Positions 17,649 to 27,687 are shown, counted from the stretch's first letter. The stretch is 64,000 nucleotides of DNA from JADKIH01 sp031367345 (GCA_031367345.1 JANLPR010000137.1:1-64000), one strand, 5' to 3'. A program made the numbers and translations. The notes: generated by a model from the sequence alone, not told the origin.

Positions 17649-19064
17649 GTGATAAAATTTATACTAAACGAGAAAGAGATTTCTTATAACGATCATCCCG
17701 GAGTGGTGATGCTCGATTTTATTCGATACAATAAAAACCTCACAGGAACTAAAATTGGTTGCCGTGAAGGTGATTGTGGTGCATGTACTGTACTAGTTGG
17801 GGAAATTATTGATAACAAAATGCGGTATCGTTCTATGACTTCTTGCCTGATGCCAATTGCTAATGCTCATGGAAAACATGTTGTGAGTATCGAGGGCATT
17901 AATATGGAGAAGCTAAATCCGATCCAACAAGCTATGAGTGATGAATCGGCCACTCAATGTGGATTTTGCACGCCCGGCTTCGTTATGTCGCTTGCCGGTT
18001 TTTGTTTGTCGGATACTATCAACGATTTCAAAAAGGAAGCTCTTGCTGCTGTCGATGGAAATATTTGCCGTTGTACCGGTTATAAATCTATCGAACGCGC
18101 CGTATTGAAAGTTGCTGAGTTGTGCTCTACCAAAGGTAATCGTGAATCGACAGAATTTGCAGCAACCGAAAAATTATTGCCTTCTTATTTTTCTACTGTT
18201 AAGCAGAGATTATTTGAACTGAATAAAAATTTATTACCAATTGAAAATCGTGTGGGTGAAATAATCGTAGGTGGCGGTACTGATCTTTATGTTCAAAAGC
18301 ATGAAACGATGCCTCATGCCGATCTGAAATTTGTAGAACATCAAAATGAATTGAAAGGTGTGAGTTTCTCAAATGGAAATTGTGTGATTGGCGCTGCTGC
18401 TACTGTCACCGATCTAGTAGAGTCTGGTGAATTCCGAAAATCGTTTCCTGATTTTGAAAAATATTATCGACTTGTTTCCAGTACTCCAATTAGAAATATG
18501 GCTACGATTGCAGGTAATATCGTTAATGCTTCTCCTATTGGGGACTTTACTGCATTCTTATTGGCTTTAGATGCCGAAATTACATTGATCGATAATTCCA
18601 ATGCACGATCTATTAAATTGAAAGATTTTTATTTGGGTTATAAAAAATTGGCCAAGTCATCAAATGAAATCGTTCATTCTATTTCATTCAAATTGCCTGC
18701 TTCAAATTCCAAATTCAATTTTGAAAAAGTATGCAAGCGGACTAATCTAGATATCGCCAGTGTAAATACTTCGATGTTGATTGAATTGGACGGTAAAAAA
18801 ATTATTGGATGTCATCTTTCTGCAGGTGGAGTTGGACCCACGCCTTTGTATTTAAAAAAATCTGCAGAGTCAATAATCGGAAAAATAATTTCGAATGAAA
18901 CTATTGATGAATTACTAATGATTGTGCAAACTGAAATTGCTCCGATCAGTGATGCAAGAGGAACGGAATTGTATAAAAGAACATTGTTAAACCAATTAAT
19001 CAAAGGACATTTTTCTGTTTGGTTTCCTGAATTTTTAACGAGTGAATATATATCCATAAAATGA
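17649..19064 (+). CDS. xdhA: Xanthine dehydrogenase, small subunit (2Fe-2S and FAD domains)
   Basis: The 471-residue subunit has two [2Fe-2S] clusters: the plant-ferredoxin type with CREGDCGACTV (C38, C43, C46) and a later Cys in TSCLMP, and the second with CGFCTPGF and ICRCTGYKSI. After a linker comes the FAD domain (EIIVGGGTDLYVQK, then TIAGNIVNASPIGD). It passes electrons from the molybdenum subunit to NAD+. GTG start; the stop overlaps the xdhB start by four bases (ATGA), showing translational coupling. This opens the purine route by converting hypoxanthine and xanthine to urate. Confidence 0.95.
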   Translation: MIKFILNEKEISYNDHPGVVMLDFIRYNKNLTGTKIGCREGDCGACTVLVGEIIDNKMRYRSMTSCLMPIANAHGKHVVSIEGINMEKLNPIQQAMSDESATQCGFCTPGFVMSLAGFCLSDTINDFKKEALAAVDGNICRCTGYKSIERAVLKVAELCSTKGNRESTEFAATEKLLPSYFSTVKQRLFELNKNLLPIENRVGEIIVGGGTDLYVQKHETMPHADLKFVEHQNELKGVSFSNGNCVIGAAATVTDLVESGEFRKSFPDFEKYYRLVSSTPIRNMATIAGNIVNASPIGDFTAFLLALDAEITLIDNSNARSIKLKDFYLGYKKLAKSSNEIVHSISFKLPASNSKFNFEKVCKRTNLDIASVNTSMLIELDGKKIIGCHLSAGGVGPTPLYLKKSAESIIGKIISNETIDELLMIVQTEIAPISDARGTELYKRTLLNQLIKGHFSVWFPEFLTSEYISIK

Positions 19065-21307
19065 AGAATATCGATAGTTACACACATGTAAGAGGTGAAT
19101 CAATTTATCTCGACGATATTCCTACTTTAAATGGAACGCTTTTCGGTGTTTCATTCGATTCTCCTATTGCACATGGTACAATTAAAAAATTAGACCTTTC
19201 GTTTGCTTCTGCGTCAGAAGGTGTCGTGCGAATTTTCATTGCTAAAGATATTCCCGGTGAAAATCAAATTGGTGGTATCATTCCTGACGAACCACTTATT
19301 GCTGATCATCATGTTCACTTTTGCGGTATGCCAATTGCTTTTGTTGTGGCCGAAAGTGACGAACTGGCAAGATTAGCTGTTAAAAAAATCATTGTTGAAA
19401 TAGATCCATTGCCGATTATTACTGACCCTCGTGATGCTCAACAAAAAGGTGAACTTATTATTCCTCCTCGCACTTTTAAAATTGGCGACTCAAATTCTGC
19501 TTTTGAAAATTGTGAATATATTTATGAAGGGCGCGCAGACACCAATGGACAAGAACATTTATACATAGAGACGCAAGGTGCGTATACAATGCCGATGGAA
19601 AATGGAGCAATTAAAATTTGTTCTTCCACACAAGGCCCCACTGCCGTTCAGCGTGCCTGTGCTAAAGTGTTAGGTGTTCCCATGCATCAATTAGAGGTAG
19701 ATGTAACTCGTCTTGGTGGTGGATTTGGTGGTAAAGAAGATCAAGCAAATACGTGGGCTGCTCTTTGTGCTCTTGCAACTTTTCATTTAAAGCGTCCGGT
19801 TAAATATTCACTTCATCGTATGGAAGATATGCGAATGACAGGTAAACGTCATCCTTATTCGTCCGATTTTAAAATTGGTTTGTCGAAAGAGTTGAAAATT
19901 CTTGCTTACGAAACTACTTTTTATCAAAATGCCGGAGCTGCTGCCGATCTATCGCCTGCTGTAATGGAGCGTACACTATTTCATTGTACGAATACTTATT
20001 TCATTCCTAATGTTACTGCTACAGCTTATAGTTGTCGAACTAATCTTCCTCCTAATACTGCCTTTCGTGGCTTTGGTGGTCCGCAAGGAATGTTCGTTAT
20101 TGAAAGTGCAATCGCAACGGCTGCCGATCACTTAGGAATTAACGCTACGGAAATTCAGAAACGTAATTTAATAAAAACAGGCGATGAATTTCCTTACGGA
20201 CAGATTGCCGAGAGTGAAGCAAATGAATGTTGGAATAAAGCAGAAGCGATTTTTAAATTTCAAGAAGCAAGGGATGCGGTAAATGATTTCAACGCTAAAA
20301 ATGTTTTGTGTAAAAAAGGTATTTCTATTATGCCGATTGCTTTTGGAATTAGTTTTACCAAAACGTTGATGAATCAAGCGCGCTCACTCATTCATGTGTA
20401 TACCGATGGCAGTGTAAATGTAAGTACGGGAGCTGTAGAAATGGGGCAAGGTGTGAATACTAAAATACTTCAGGTAGTTGCCCATATATTTTCTATTCCA
20501 GCTGAATATATTAAAATAAATTCAACGAATACTTTTCGTATAGCTAATACTTCTCCTTCAGCAGCATCTGCCACTGCCGATTTGAATGGCAAAGCTACTG
20601 AGATTGCTTGTAATTCAATTTTGGATCGCTTAATAGATGTAGCAGCAATTGAATTGAATGTCGACAAAAGCAATATCACTTTGAAAGATCAAATTGTGTT
20701 GGTGAATGGTGTACCTTCGATACTCGATTGGAAAAAATTAGTGATGGCAGCCTATTTTCGGCGTGTGAGTTTATCGGAACATGGTCATTATGCTACTCCT
20801 CAAATTCATTTTGATCCTAAAAAAGAAAAAGGTCATCCTTTTGCTTATCACGTTTATGGTTCTGCTATTACTACAGTAACTGTAGATTGTCTGAGAGGTA
20901 CTTATGAAATTGATTCGGTCGATGTAGTACACGATTTCGGTTCAAGTATGAATGAAGCAATTGATCGTGGACAATGCGAAGGTGGAATTGTGCAAGGAAT
21001 AGGATGGATGACAATGGAAGAAATAATTTATGATAAGGAAGGTCGTCTTCGAAGCAATGCTTTGTCTACGTATAAAGTCCCCGACATTTATTCTGTACCG
21101 AAAAGAATCACGATTGATTTTCTACAAACACAAAAAGACAATCTGGCAATCTTTCGTTCTAAAGCAGTAGGAGAGCCACCTTTAATGTATGGAATAGGAG
21201 CGTTCTTTGCTCTGCGAAATGCGATCAAAGCATATAATCCAACTGCTCGCCCTGCATTCGATGCGCCAATGACTCCGGAGAAATTATTTATGGCTTTGCA
21301 TGGTTAG
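19061..21307 (+). CDS. xdhB: Xanthine dehydrogenase, molybdopterin-binding subunit
   Basis: The 748-residue catalytic subunit shows the family's molybdopterin motifs: TRLGGGFGGKED (about residues 215-226), FRGFGGPQGM (about 333), EMGQGVNTK (about 460), and SKAVGEPPLMYGIGAF near the C-terminus, whose Glu is the catalytic base. Length and order match bacterial XdhB. It overlaps xdhA by four bases. The maturation factor XdhC is encoded separately at 27688. Confidence 0.95.
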   Translation: MKNIDSYTHVRGESIYLDDIPTLNGTLFGVSFDSPIAHGTIKKLDLSFASASEGVVRIFIAKDIPGENQIGGIIPDEPLIADHHVHFCGMPIAFVVAESDELARLAVKKIIVEIDPLPIITDPRDAQQKGELIIPPRTFKIGDSNSAFENCEYIYEGRADTNGQEHLYIETQGAYTMPMENGAIKICSSTQGPTAVQRACAKVLGVPMHQLEVDVTRLGGGFGGKEDQANTWAALCALATFHLKRPVKYSLHRMEDMRMTGKRHPYSSDFKIGLSKELKILAYETTFYQNAGAAADLSPAVMERTLFHCTNTYFIPNVTATAYSCRTNLPPNTAFRGFGGPQGMFVIESAIATAADHLGINATEIQKRNLIKTGDEFPYGQIAESEANECWNKAEAIFKFQEARDAVNDFNAKNVLCKKGISIMPIAFGISFTKTLMNQARSLIHVYTDGSVNVSTGAVEMGQGVNTKILQVVAHIFSIPAEYIKINSTNTFRIANTSPSAASATADLNGKATEIACNSILDRLIDVAAIELNVDKSNITLKDQIVLVNGVPSILDWKKLVMAAYFRRVSLSEHGHYATPQIHFDPKKEKGHPFAYHVYGSAITTVTVDCLRGTYEIDSVDVVHDFGSSMNEAIDRGQCEGGIVQGIGWMTMEEIIYDKEGRLRSNALSTYKVPDIYSVPKRITIDFLQTQKDNLAIFRSKAVGEPPLMYGIGAFFALRNAIKAYNPTARPAFDAPMTPEKLFMALHG

Positions 21308-21426
21308 AAAATGATTTTTGGAATTGACTAATCTATAGTAAATGTATTCTCCATTTAACACTATCCGAAATGTTTTAAGTGTATAAATTTCCTATCAAGA
21401 TGGATTTTATCTAATAAATCAAAAAG

Positions 21427-21467
21427 TCTCCGTGTTTTTCTCCGTGTCCCTCCATTGTCTCTGTGTT
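21427..21467. repeat. Short CTCCGTGT/CTCTGTGT-rich intergenic repeat
   Basis: TCTCCGTGT occurs twice within about 20 bases and is followed by a TCTCTGTGTT variant, in the gap between xdhB and puuD. Read on the minus strand it is of the AACACAGAGAC type that I recall from intergenic DNA of many environmental bacteria. No gene lies here. Confidence 0.55.
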
Positions 21468-21523
21468 AAAAAAAATCACGCTAACAACAAAGCCGTGACG
21501 CAAATTAAATAGTAAAAATATTC

Positions 21524-22927
21524 TCAATCCAACTTTGAGCCCTGTGCAATCCAGTGTCCAATTAATTCGCGTTCCTCTTCTGTCATTTGTGTTTTATTAC
21601 CTTGAGGCATACTGTGTGTGTTAACTGCTCTCAATAAAATTTTCTCACTCATCTTTTGAATCTCAGTACCTGTATCAAACATTACTCCGTTCGGTGCCAC
21701 TAGTTGAACATCGTCTGTTGGCTTTGCAGAGTGACATTGTACACAACGTTTTTGAAAAATTGGTTGGATCTGAGAAAATTTTACCGGCGCTGTGTTTTTA
21801 CTGTTCTTATTTACCGGAGCTGTAACTATCACCAATGAGATAATTGCAATTACTGCTAACGGAATCATCCATACCGATCTCTGTTCTTTCTCATAAAGAT
21901 TTATATAATGTCTTACTGCAACACTTGCAATCGTTAAAGTTGCTAGTATTGCCCAATTAAAAGTTGGACCAAATGTAGAAGGAAAGTGATTGCTGATCAT
22001 TACAAAAATGACAGGAAGAGTCATGTAATTGTTATGCAGTGATCTTAATCCTGCCATCTTACCTAACATCGGATTCAATGGTCGTCCTTCTTTTGCTGCA
22101 GCTACTAATTCTTTCTGTGAAGGAATGATCACAAAAAATACATTGCCGGCCATGATGGTTCCTATTATCGCGCCTACATGCATAAAGGCAGCTCGCCCAC
22201 TTAAAAAATGACTCAACAAATATGCATAACCAACAATAATAATAAATCCAATTACTCCAAAAGCCTTTGGTTTATGAATCAACGGCGATTTACAAAGCAA
22301 GTCATAGATGATCCAACCACTAACCAAACTCCCTATGCCTATCAATATTGCTGTTGTTCCACTAATATCTCTCACCGACGGATCAACCATGTATGCCTTT
22401 GCATTCATGTAGTAAACGATGTTCAGTAGAAAGAATCCACTAAGCCATGTGAAATAAGCTTCGTATTTAAACCAATGCAATTTTTTAGGAATTGTACTCG
22501 GTGCTATTTTATATTTTTCTACATAATAAAATCCGCCGCCATGAATCGCCCATAAATTCCCTGCTAGCTCGTCTCTTAAATTCTCTGTTCGGTTTAAACT
22601 GTTCTCCAGAAAAATAAAGTAAAACGAAGCACCTATCCATGCTATTCCAAAAACAACATGCATCCAACGTACAATCAAATTCATCCAATCCCAAATATGA
22701 GCTTCCATACCTGTGCCTAGAAATTGCCCTCCCACAAAAATAGCTGTTGCCATTACCAATAATGAAATTACAGTTGTGCGGCTTTGCTTCATCAAAATTT
22801 TTGCAGCTAATAATTCTTCATTACTCGATTTAATTTTATTCAATGAAAGAATACCGGAAGTTATTGCTCCTATAACAACAATGATCAATGCAGCAACTCC
22901 TATGGAAAAAACGGTAATGGATATCAT
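21524..22927 (-). CDS. puuD: Membrane-bound urate hydroxylase PuuD with C-terminal cytochrome c domain
   Basis: This 467-residue protein has eight or nine membrane segments over residues 5-380, then a periplasmic cytochrome c domain with heme motif RCVQCH near residue 394 and an axial Met candidate in SMPQG. It matches PuuD of Agrobacterium, which oxidises urate to 5-hydroxyisourate and passes electrons to the respiratory chain instead of making H2O2 as soluble uricase does. It sits 11 bases downstream of the HpcH-like gene and in the same minus-strand operon as the next two urate-route enzymes. Confidence 0.9.
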   Translation of the reverse strand: MISITVFSIGVAALIIVVIGAITSGILSLNKIKSSNEELLAAKILMKQSRTTVISLLVMATAIFVGGQFLGTGMEAHIWDWMNLIVRWMHVVFGIAWIGASFYFIFLENSLNRTENLRDELAGNLWAIHGGGFYYVEKYKIAPSTIPKKLHWFKYEAYFTWLSGFFLLNIVYYMNAKAYMVDPSVRDISGTTAILIGIGSLVSGWIIYDLLCKSPLIHKPKAFGVIGFIIIVGYAYLLSHFLSGRAAFMHVGAIIGTIMAGNVFFVIIPSQKELVAAAKEGRPLNPMLGKMAGLRSLHNNYMTLPVIFVMISNHFPSTFGPTFNWAILATLTIASVAVRHYINLYEKEQRSVWMIPLAVIAIISLVIVTAPVNKNSKNTAPVKFSQIQPIFQKRCVQCHSAKPTDDVQLVAPNGVMFDTGTEIQKMSEKILLRAVNTHSMPQGNKTQMTEEERELIGHWIAQGSKLD

Positions 22928-22938
22928 ATAATTATTTA

Positions 22939-24366
22939 TTATTTACGGCGACCTAAAAGAATTCGATAAAACGAACGACTACGGATCTCATCGATTGTTA
23001 ATCCTGTTTCCATAGCTTCTTTTTCTGTGATCGCTCCGCAGTTGAGTGCTTTCAAAAAATAATTCAATAATCCTTGCCCTGTTGCTGCATCATCGAATAC
23101 ATCGCCTGACAATGTAGCTTGTGCTGCTTTGTTCACGAAGTTCTTCAATCGTAATGCTGCATCTTCATAGCTCTCCAAAAAGAATGTATATGTTGCGGCA
23201 TAACGCATTGGCAATTGAGCAGGATTAAGATCCCATCCCTGATAGAATCCATTTATCAACGAATGCATCGTATGTCCATAACCCAATTTCCATGCTTTGT
23301 GAATTACATTTCTGTTTTCAATTTCTTGATCTAGCGTAAGATTTTCTCCTCTATGCGGACCAACAGGCATTACATTCGTAGCTCCATCCGATAGCATGAT
23401 ACCCGTTCCTCCAAGCGCAACGCGCGTCATGTGATGAGCAAAATCACAAACAGGATGATCCATCGTTTGGTACTTTGCTGTAATGTTACATGATGCTGTA
23501 TAGTCGTACGTTCCAAAGTGAGCAGCTATACATCTGCCTTTTCCTGCACGAATCAAACGAAGCAACGGATTTTTTCCATCTTCATCCATCACTGCCTGAG
23601 TGGCTTCAACCATCATCTCCATCTTTAGAGTGTTTGCCGGAAGCTGATGCACTTTTTCTAATGCTTCAAACAATTTCACCAATGCTTCTATCTGTTCGGG
23701 AATTGTTACTTTGGGTAACATCACCACGAAATTATTTGGAATCTTATTTCCTGAATTCTCCAGTAAGGTTGTAATGAAGATGTCAAGCGTTCGAATTCCT
23801 CTAGCTTTAAGATCTTCTGTAAATGGTTTAATTCGAATTCCGATGAAAGGCGAAATCGTTTTTTCTTTCATCCCTTTTGCTAATTCTTTTGCTGCATTAA
23901 CTGCTGTATCATCTTCCTCTTGATCTGGTCTGTTTCCAAAACCATCTTCAAAATCTATTCGAAAATCTTCAACGCCTTCTGTTTCTAGTTTAGCAGTAAT
24001 TTTATTGTACACTGTATATGATAACCATGCTGCCTCCTGCTTTCTACTTACTTCATTCATACTATCCAATCTATTGGTTAGATTTTCAATTTCTGTAGCT
24101 GACGTAGGTAATGATTGATTTCCATTTAACTCAAGAACTTTTGCTAGAACTGTAAAATTTGGTGCATTGGTTTTAAAACTTTTCAAGGCAATTTGTCCCA
24201 TTTTTACTGTTGTGTCCGATTTAAATAGATTCGCACCTCCATAAACTGTATGAACAGGTTGACGGTCCGAATTTTCTCCCGGATAAATTTTCTGAAAGGC
24301 AAGGTTTGCTAATTGCAGTTCATTCAACACTGATTCTTTTGCCTCTGATGGTATGGATAATTTCAT
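22939..24366 (-). CDS. HpcH/malate-synthase-like TIM-barrel protein (DUF6986-type), substrate unknown
   Basis: The 475-residue protein has features of the citrate-lyase/HpcH/malate-synthase superfamily. These include an acidic motif RIDFEDGFGNRP (about 128), MLPKVTIPEQIEAL (about 225), KMEMMVEATQAV with a metal-ligand-type Glu (about 255), and AAHFGTYDYTASC (about 290). I believe this is the family called DUF6986, also seen near purine-degradation genes in actinobacteria. The superfamily handles Mg-dependent C-C bond formation or cleavage with oxo-acids. Placement between puuD and hydroxyisourate hydrolase suggests action on glyoxylate or ureidoglycolate released by allantoicase; that is inference. 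Confidence 0.7.
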   Translation of the reverse strand: MKLSIPSEAKESVLNELQLANLAFQKIYPGENSDRQPVHTVYGGANLFKSDTTVKMGQIALKSFKTNAPNFTVLAKVLELNGNQSLPTSATEIENLTNRLDSMNEVSRKQEAAWLSYTVYNKITAKLETEGVEDFRIDFEDGFGNRPDQEEDDTAVNAAKELAKGMKEKTISPFIGIRIKPFTEDLKARGIRTLDIFITTLLENSGNKIPNNFVVMLPKVTIPEQIEALVKLFEALEKVHQLPANTLKMEMMVEATQAVMDEDGKNPLLRLIRAGKGRCIAAHFGTYDYTASCNITAKYQTMDHPVCDFAHHMTRVALGGTGIMLSDGATNVMPVGPHRGENLTLDQEIENRNVIHKAWKLGYGHTMHSLINGFYQGWDLNPAQLPMRYAATYTFFLESYEDAALRLKNFVNKAAQATLSGDVFDDAATGQGLLNYFLKALNCGAITEKEAMETGLTIDEIRSRSFYRILLGRRK

Positions 24367-24398
24367 AGTGTAATTTTTATTAATTTAATAATTTTTAA

Positions 24399-24737
24399 TC
24401 AGCTGCCTCTATATGTGCTATAGCCAAATGGATTTAATAATAAAGGTACATGGTAATGTGTGTCGTCTGTAATTTCAAATTCTACAGTTACCGCCGGATA
24501 AAAACTTTTGATTCCTTTCTTTTCAAAATATGGTCGCACCTGAAAGATCATCCTATAAATACCGTGTGAAAGTTTTTTTTCTTTTGAAATTAATTCAGGA
24601 ATTCTTCCATCAATATTTGTAATGCCCGATGTGATTTCATTCCATCCATTTTTTGTTTGCTCTTCTAATGTAATTTTAATACCGTCTGCAGGTTTGCCTA
24701 AACTGGTATCTAAAATATGTGTAGTGATTTGGCTCAT
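24399..24737 (-). CDS. uraH: 5-Hydroxyisourate hydrolase (transthyretin-like)
   Basis: The 112-residue protein starts with ITTHILDTSLGKPADG and ends with the YRGS tetrapeptide that marks hydroxyisourate hydrolases, with HYHVPLLLNPFGYSTY before it. Catalytic His and Arg residues (H7 in the N-terminal motif, Arg in QVRPYF and the terminal R) are present. It converts 5-hydroxyisourate from PuuD to OHCU. The start overlaps the upstream uraD stop by four bases. Confidence 0.95.
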   Translation of the reverse strand: MSQITTHILDTSLGKPADGIKITLEEQTKNGWNEITSGITNIDGRIPELISKEKKLSHGIYRMIFQVRPYFEKKGIKSFYPAVTVEFEITDDTHYHVPLLLNPFGYSTYRGS

Positions 24738-25237
24738 GAAAATAGTTTATCGATTCGTAAATGTGTAATCTTATTTTGTTCGGCTGCGGCATTTTTTAAT
24801 TCAACTTCCTGTGTATTTCTAATCCTTTCGTTTAAAAGATCGAGCATTTCATAGGCTGTTTTTCCGGAAGCACAAACAATAAAGATGTAGCCAAATTTAT
24901 TTTCATACTCCTCATTTCCTTTTGCAAGATGATCAATTACATTCTTATCAGCATCGTTTACTCCTGATTGTTCATTTGCTGCCCACTCAGCTGTTGCTGC
25001 AAATTTCTGCTCAAGTGATTTTTTATCTCCAATTTTAGGGTGATGTGTAAACGCTTCTAGCCAATCTGTTTCTACACATGTATTCCAAATAACATCCGAA
25101 ATTATTTTTAACTCTGAAATAGAATTAAAAGGTTTCTTTGCCGCTACCATTTCTGACCATCGTGTAGAGCCACAACATTTAAATAGTTCTGCTCTTGCTT
25201 CAATCTCATTAAGTAAATTAAATTCGCTCAGTGTCAT
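24734..25237 (-). CDS. uraD: OHCU decarboxylase
   Basis: The 167-residue helical enzyme converts 2-oxo-4-hydroxy-4-carboxy-5-ureidoimidazoline to S-allantoin. Motifs are FKCCGSTRWSEMVAAKKPF near the start, HHPKIGDKKSL with the catalytic His (about residue 67), and YENKFGYIFIVCASGK. It overlaps both neighbours by four bases, so allantoicase, uraD and uraH are translationally coupled. Confidence 0.94.
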   Translation of the reverse strand: MTLSEFNLLNEIEARAELFKCCGSTRWSEMVAAKKPFNSISELKIISDVIWNTCVETDWLEAFTHHPKIGDKKSLEQKFAATAEWAANEQSGVNDADKNVIDHLAKGNEEYENKFGYIFIVCASGKTAYEMLDLLNERIRNTQEVELKNAAAEQNKITHLRIDKLFS

Positions 25238-26241
25238 AGTATGTTTCCAAATAATCTCATCCTGCTAATTCCTCCATCCGGAAAAATTGTAAGTCGAACA
25301 TGAGTGAAAGGACCTTTGTTTTCTATCGCCTCAAAATAATGTTCATGATCTGCTTGCAATTTTGTTTTTGGAAGTATTGTTTTCCAACTTATTGAATCCG
25401 TTATTAATTTGTTTTCTTCTGATTGTTCGATAACACATCCTTCAATCGTACAACTATCCGGATAATTACCTTTAAAGTGACATGTATCAACAAGTATTTT
25501 ATCGATTACTCCTTTATGTGCCAGTCTTACAATTACCCAATCTTTGTTGTTCGGTGTTCTGTTTCTTTTTGTTTCCCATCCATCGCCCATATTTACTCCT
25601 CTTCCTGGCATAATGAGATTTTCCATGTGTGAAAAAAACATGTCGTTGCAATGAATTGATCGAGCACCATTTATTGCTGCTGCCAAATCAATTGTTTCGG
25701 CTGGTTTAACTTCCGACCAATCTTTCGAAACTTCTCCATACACCTTTAAACGCGCAACTCCTCCATCAGGATAAATATGTAAACGCAAATGAGTGAATGA
25801 TTCAGCCGATTTTATTTCGTAAAAATTTTGACTTCCCGGATGCAAAGTTGATTTGCCTAAAATCTCCGTCCATTGTGTATCTGCACTTACTATTTCTTCG
25901 TCGTTTTTTCCTTTGGCGTTACACGCTTCTATCGATGCAAACGGCGGATGATTGCCTAGAAAATGATTGGTGTCTATGTCAACTCCGCGAATAATTCCTG
26001 ATGTAGCTAAACGAATAATGCAAATGTCGTGTCCCTCAACGCGCTTACGCCTACTTTCCCAGCCATCCATCCATTTCCCGCGATCGGTATACTTGTCTGC
26101 TATGAAAATACCTCTTCCCGGTTTTAATAAATTTTCTTTCTCTGCAAAGAAATCGTCAGTACACCACAATGTTTTACCGCCTAACCTTTCTGCTGCCAAA
26201 TCGGTTAGCTTGGTGAAACTCGGAATGTTTTTATCTACCAT
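25234..26241 (-). CDS. alc: Allantoicase
   Basis: The 335-residue enzyme is made of two similar jelly-roll repeats, each with a GKTLWCTDDFFAEKENLL / SIHCNDMFFSHMENLI-type strand, then WETKRNR or WESRRKR and a late HLRLHIYPDGG / HVRLTIFPDGG strand. It splits allantoate to ureidoglycolate and urea. The repeat layout and length match known allantoicases. The stop overlaps the uraD start. Confidence 0.94.
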   Translation of the reverse strand: MVDKNIPSFTKLTDLAAERLGGKTLWCTDDFFAEKENLLKPGRGIFIADKYTDRGKWMDGWESRRKRVEGHDICIIRLATSGIIRGVDIDTNHFLGNHPPFASIEACNAKGKNDEEIVSADTQWTEILGKSTLHPGSQNFYEIKSAESFTHLRLHIYPDGGVARLKVYGEVSKDWSEVKPAETIDLAAAINGARSIHCNDMFFSHMENLIMPGRGVNMGDGWETKRNRTPNNKDWVIVRLAHKGVIDKILVDTCHFKGNYPDSCTIEGCVIEQSEENKLITDSISWKTILPKTKLQADHEHYFEAIENKGPFTHVRLTIFPDGGISRMRLFGNIL

Positions 26242-26270
26242 AATTTTAATTTTAGTGGGTTGTAAATGTC

Positions 26271-27620
26271 TTAATTTTTTTCAATCAAAACAGTCCCTAA
26301 ATGACTATTTACAATCTTTTTTCCATCATAAATCAGTTTGCCGCCTAAATAGGTTTGGAGAACCTTCCCTAAGTAAATCTTATTTGCATAAGGACTTATT
26401 TTATGTCGATGCAAAATATCCTTTTCACTGAACATAGTAGTATCATTAGGATCCCATATAAAAAAGTCTGCATCAGCTCCTGCCTCTAATTTTCCTTTGT
26501 GTGTTAGCTTTAAAAAAGTAGCCGGATTTGTTGATAGCCATTTCGCAATATCTTCTTCTGTGCAATTTCTTTTTTTAGCTTCTGTCCAAAGTGTTGTTAA
26601 TGCGAATTGGAGTCCGGCAATTCCTCCCCATGCTTTTGAAAGATCGCCCGAAACGATCTCTTTTAATTCCGGTGGAGCAGGAGAGTGGTCGGTTGCTACA
26701 AAATCGATCACTCCCGATTTTAAGGCCTTCCATAGTTGATCGTTATTTTCTTTTTCCCGAATTGGTGGCGCACATTTATAAATTGTTTGGCTATTTGGAA
26801 TATCTTCTGCATTGATTGTTAAATAATGTTGCGCTGTTTCTACTGTTAAAGGTAAACCTTCAGCTTTCGCTTTTGCAATCATTTCAATTGCTTCAGCAGA
26901 ACTTAAATGAACAATGTGTACTCGAGCATTTGTTTCTCTGCATAGTTCAATCATCATCTTGATCGCTTTATTCTCCCATTCTTTTGGCCTTGATTTCAGA
27001 TAGGTTAAATAATTGCCAGGTGAATTAAGATGGTCGTTTATTCCTGAATGATCTTCACTCAATTCGCAATGCACCAACAATGGTTTGTCATACTTCTTTA
27101 GAATTAAAAGTGCATTTTTTATTTCATCATAGCCGGAATTAGGAAAATCATCAATTCCTGAATGTGTCAGAAATGCTTTCAAGCCAAGAACGCCTTCCTT
27201 TAGCAAATCTTCTACTTCGTTTTCATTACCAGGAACTACACCGCCCCAAAAGCCTACATTCACATTCAGCTGATTTTTTGCTGCCGCTAATTTTATTTGA
27301 AAATTATTTTTATTAGTGGTTACAGGAGAGGAGTTCAATGGCATATCAACTATTGTCGTTATGCCTGTTGCTGCCGCTGCTTGTGTTGCCGTCTCAAATC
27401 CCTCCCATTGTGTACGTCCCGGCTCATTAATGTGAACATGTGGATCAATCAACCCGGGCAAAATAAAATTTTCATTTACATCGACTATCTCAGAATGAAA
27501 ATCAGCAATCTGTTCTTTCTGAATGGCAATAATTTTGCCGTTTTCAATATGCACGAATCCTTCAATAACTCCGCTTGGTGAAACAATGTTTTTACTTTTT
27601 ATTATCAGTCTGTTCAACAT
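26271..27620 (-). CDS. allB: Allantoinase
   Basis: This 449-residue amidohydrolase has DPHVHINEPGRT (H61, H63) and a Lys in GLKAFLTHSG (K148, expected carboxylated). Later ligands are His in LLVHCELSED and VHIVHLSSAEA and Asp in VATDHSPAPP. It opens allantoin to allantoate. It resembles dihydroorotase and dihydropyrimidinase, but the EPGRTQWEGF segment and its position next to allantoicase favour allantoinase. It is the first gene of the six-gene urate operon and is divergent from xdhC. Confidence 0.93.
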   Translation of the reverse strand: MLNRLIIKSKNIVSPSGVIEGFVHIENGKIIAIQKEQIADFHSEIVDVNENFILPGLIDPHVHINEPGRTQWEGFETATQAAAATGITTIVDMPLNSSPVTTNKNNFQIKLAAAKNQLNVNVGFWGGVVPGNENEVEDLLKEGVLGLKAFLTHSGIDDFPNSGYDEIKNALLILKKYDKPLLVHCELSEDHSGINDHLNSPGNYLTYLKSRPKEWENKAIKMMIELCRETNARVHIVHLSSAEAIEMIAKAKAEGLPLTVETAQHYLTINAEDIPNSQTIYKCAPPIREKENNDQLWKALKSGVIDFVATDHSPAPPELKEIVSGDLSKAWGGIAGLQFALTTLWTEAKKRNCTEEDIAKWLSTNPATFLKLTHKGKLEAGADADFFIWDPNDTTMFSEKDILHRHKISPYANKIYLGKVLQTYLGGKLIYDGKKIVNSHLGTVLIEKN

Positions 27621-27687
27621 ATTTCTCTTCTAAAAGTGATATGAAACAAAAATAGAATTAATTTCGGTCTCTGAATGTGATTATTAT

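Noticed and set aside
25967..26431. Plus-strand 154-codon open frame
   Set aside because: It runs antisense to allantoicase and allantoinase, both of which have clear family motifs; no motif on the plus strand.
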